A DNA stretch of 50,814 nt from CAZSDW01 sp964605705 (lineage in GTDB: Bacteria; Fidelibacterota; UBA2242): positions 1-50,814 of the forward strand of contig CAZSDW010000025.1 of the NCBI GenBank assembly GCA_964605705.1, in the 5' to 3' direction. The notes under the pieces are model-generated. The model was given only the letters and a program-made list of their open reading frames with translations, was not told the DNA's origin and made no database searches. A program made the translations under genes and the position numbers. Shown here piece by piece: positions 50,766-50,814 of this stretch. Position 1 is the stretch's first letter; each line of letters starts with the position of its first letter.

Positions 50766-50814
50766 CTTCATTCTTCCTTTCATCTTACAATGCGAACCGG
50801 ACTGTCATTCGTTG

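Noticed and set aside
1..50814. tRNA, rRNA, CRISPR arrays, insertion sequences and integrases
   Set aside because: I looked for tRNA-like cloverleaf ends, regularly spaced repeats, transposase motifs and tyrosine-recombinase motifs and found none that I could support.

Overview
The window looks like a chromosomal segment of an uncultured bacterium of the FCB superphylum outside Bacteroidetes proper (a Calditrichota-, KSB1- or Marinimicrobia-like lineage; inference). Evidence: a secreted protein ends in a por/T9SS-type sorting domain with the NFPNPFN motif, HisB is the Bacteroidetes-like bifunctional form, and DUF5916 and IPT/TIG lipoproteins are present. Against Bacteroidetes: many genes have strong AAGGAG-type ribosome binding sites, and the two best promoters are classic TTGACA-17-TANNNT. 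A run of 100 N (29478-29577) marks a scaffold gap, so the two sides are joined only by scaffolding.

Left part (1-22.2 kb). A wHTH-nucleotidyltransferase/HEPN pair (275-1277) sits behind two tandem 21-bp imperfect palindromes. It is flanked by two copies of an acyl-CoA dehydrogenase gene tail: an orphan tail at 137-190 and the intact gene ending at 1298. Next come etfB-etfA-acyl-CoA dehydrogenase (minus), a CAT-fold acyltransferase, DedA and DUF1003 membrane proteins, a DUF2271-like lipoprotein, a DUF5916 outer-membrane protein and a two-PDZ protein with an acidic tail. A thioesterase, an ECF sigma factor and a small membrane protein follow on the minus strand. A radical SAM protein, an FMN-binding lipoprotein and a metallophosphoesterase follow on the plus strand. 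Four exported glycoside hydrolases (GH3, GH2, GH5, GH26; 15968-22192) then form a hemicellulose (probably mannan-type) degradation cluster without SusC/SusD.

Middle (22.3-31.6 kb). A complete compact histidine operon, hisG-D-C-B-H-A-F-IE, reads leftward. It is preceded by a promoter, a 19-codon leader peptide with four His codons, and an antiterminator/terminator pair. After the gap lie a small HTH regulator with a membrane partner and an AT-rich type II restriction-modification pair (BglII-family endonuclease plus MT-A70 adenine methyltransferase), probably acquired.

Right part (31.6-50.8 kb). A leftward array of about 16 kb runs ilvD-ilvB-ilvN-ilvC-cimA-leuA-leuC-leuD-leuB-acn-icd-gltA. 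It is also preceded by a TTGACA promoter, a 25-codon leader peptide rich in Val, Leu and Ile codons, and an antiterminator/terminator pair built like the his one. The array joins branched-chain amino-acid synthesis (isoleucine via citramalate) to the oxidative entry of the TCA cycle; the three steps of condensation, hydro-lyase isomerisation and oxidative decarboxylation appear in parallel enzyme sets. Residues in Icd and IlvC point to NAD(H) rather than NADP(H) use. The window ends with a sorted secreted protein and an IPT/TIG lipoprotein.

I saw no tRNA, rRNA, CRISPR array, insertion sequence or integrase. The most interesting items are the twin leader-peptide attenuators, the toxin-antitoxin-like module between duplicated gene tails, and the inferred cofactor switches.
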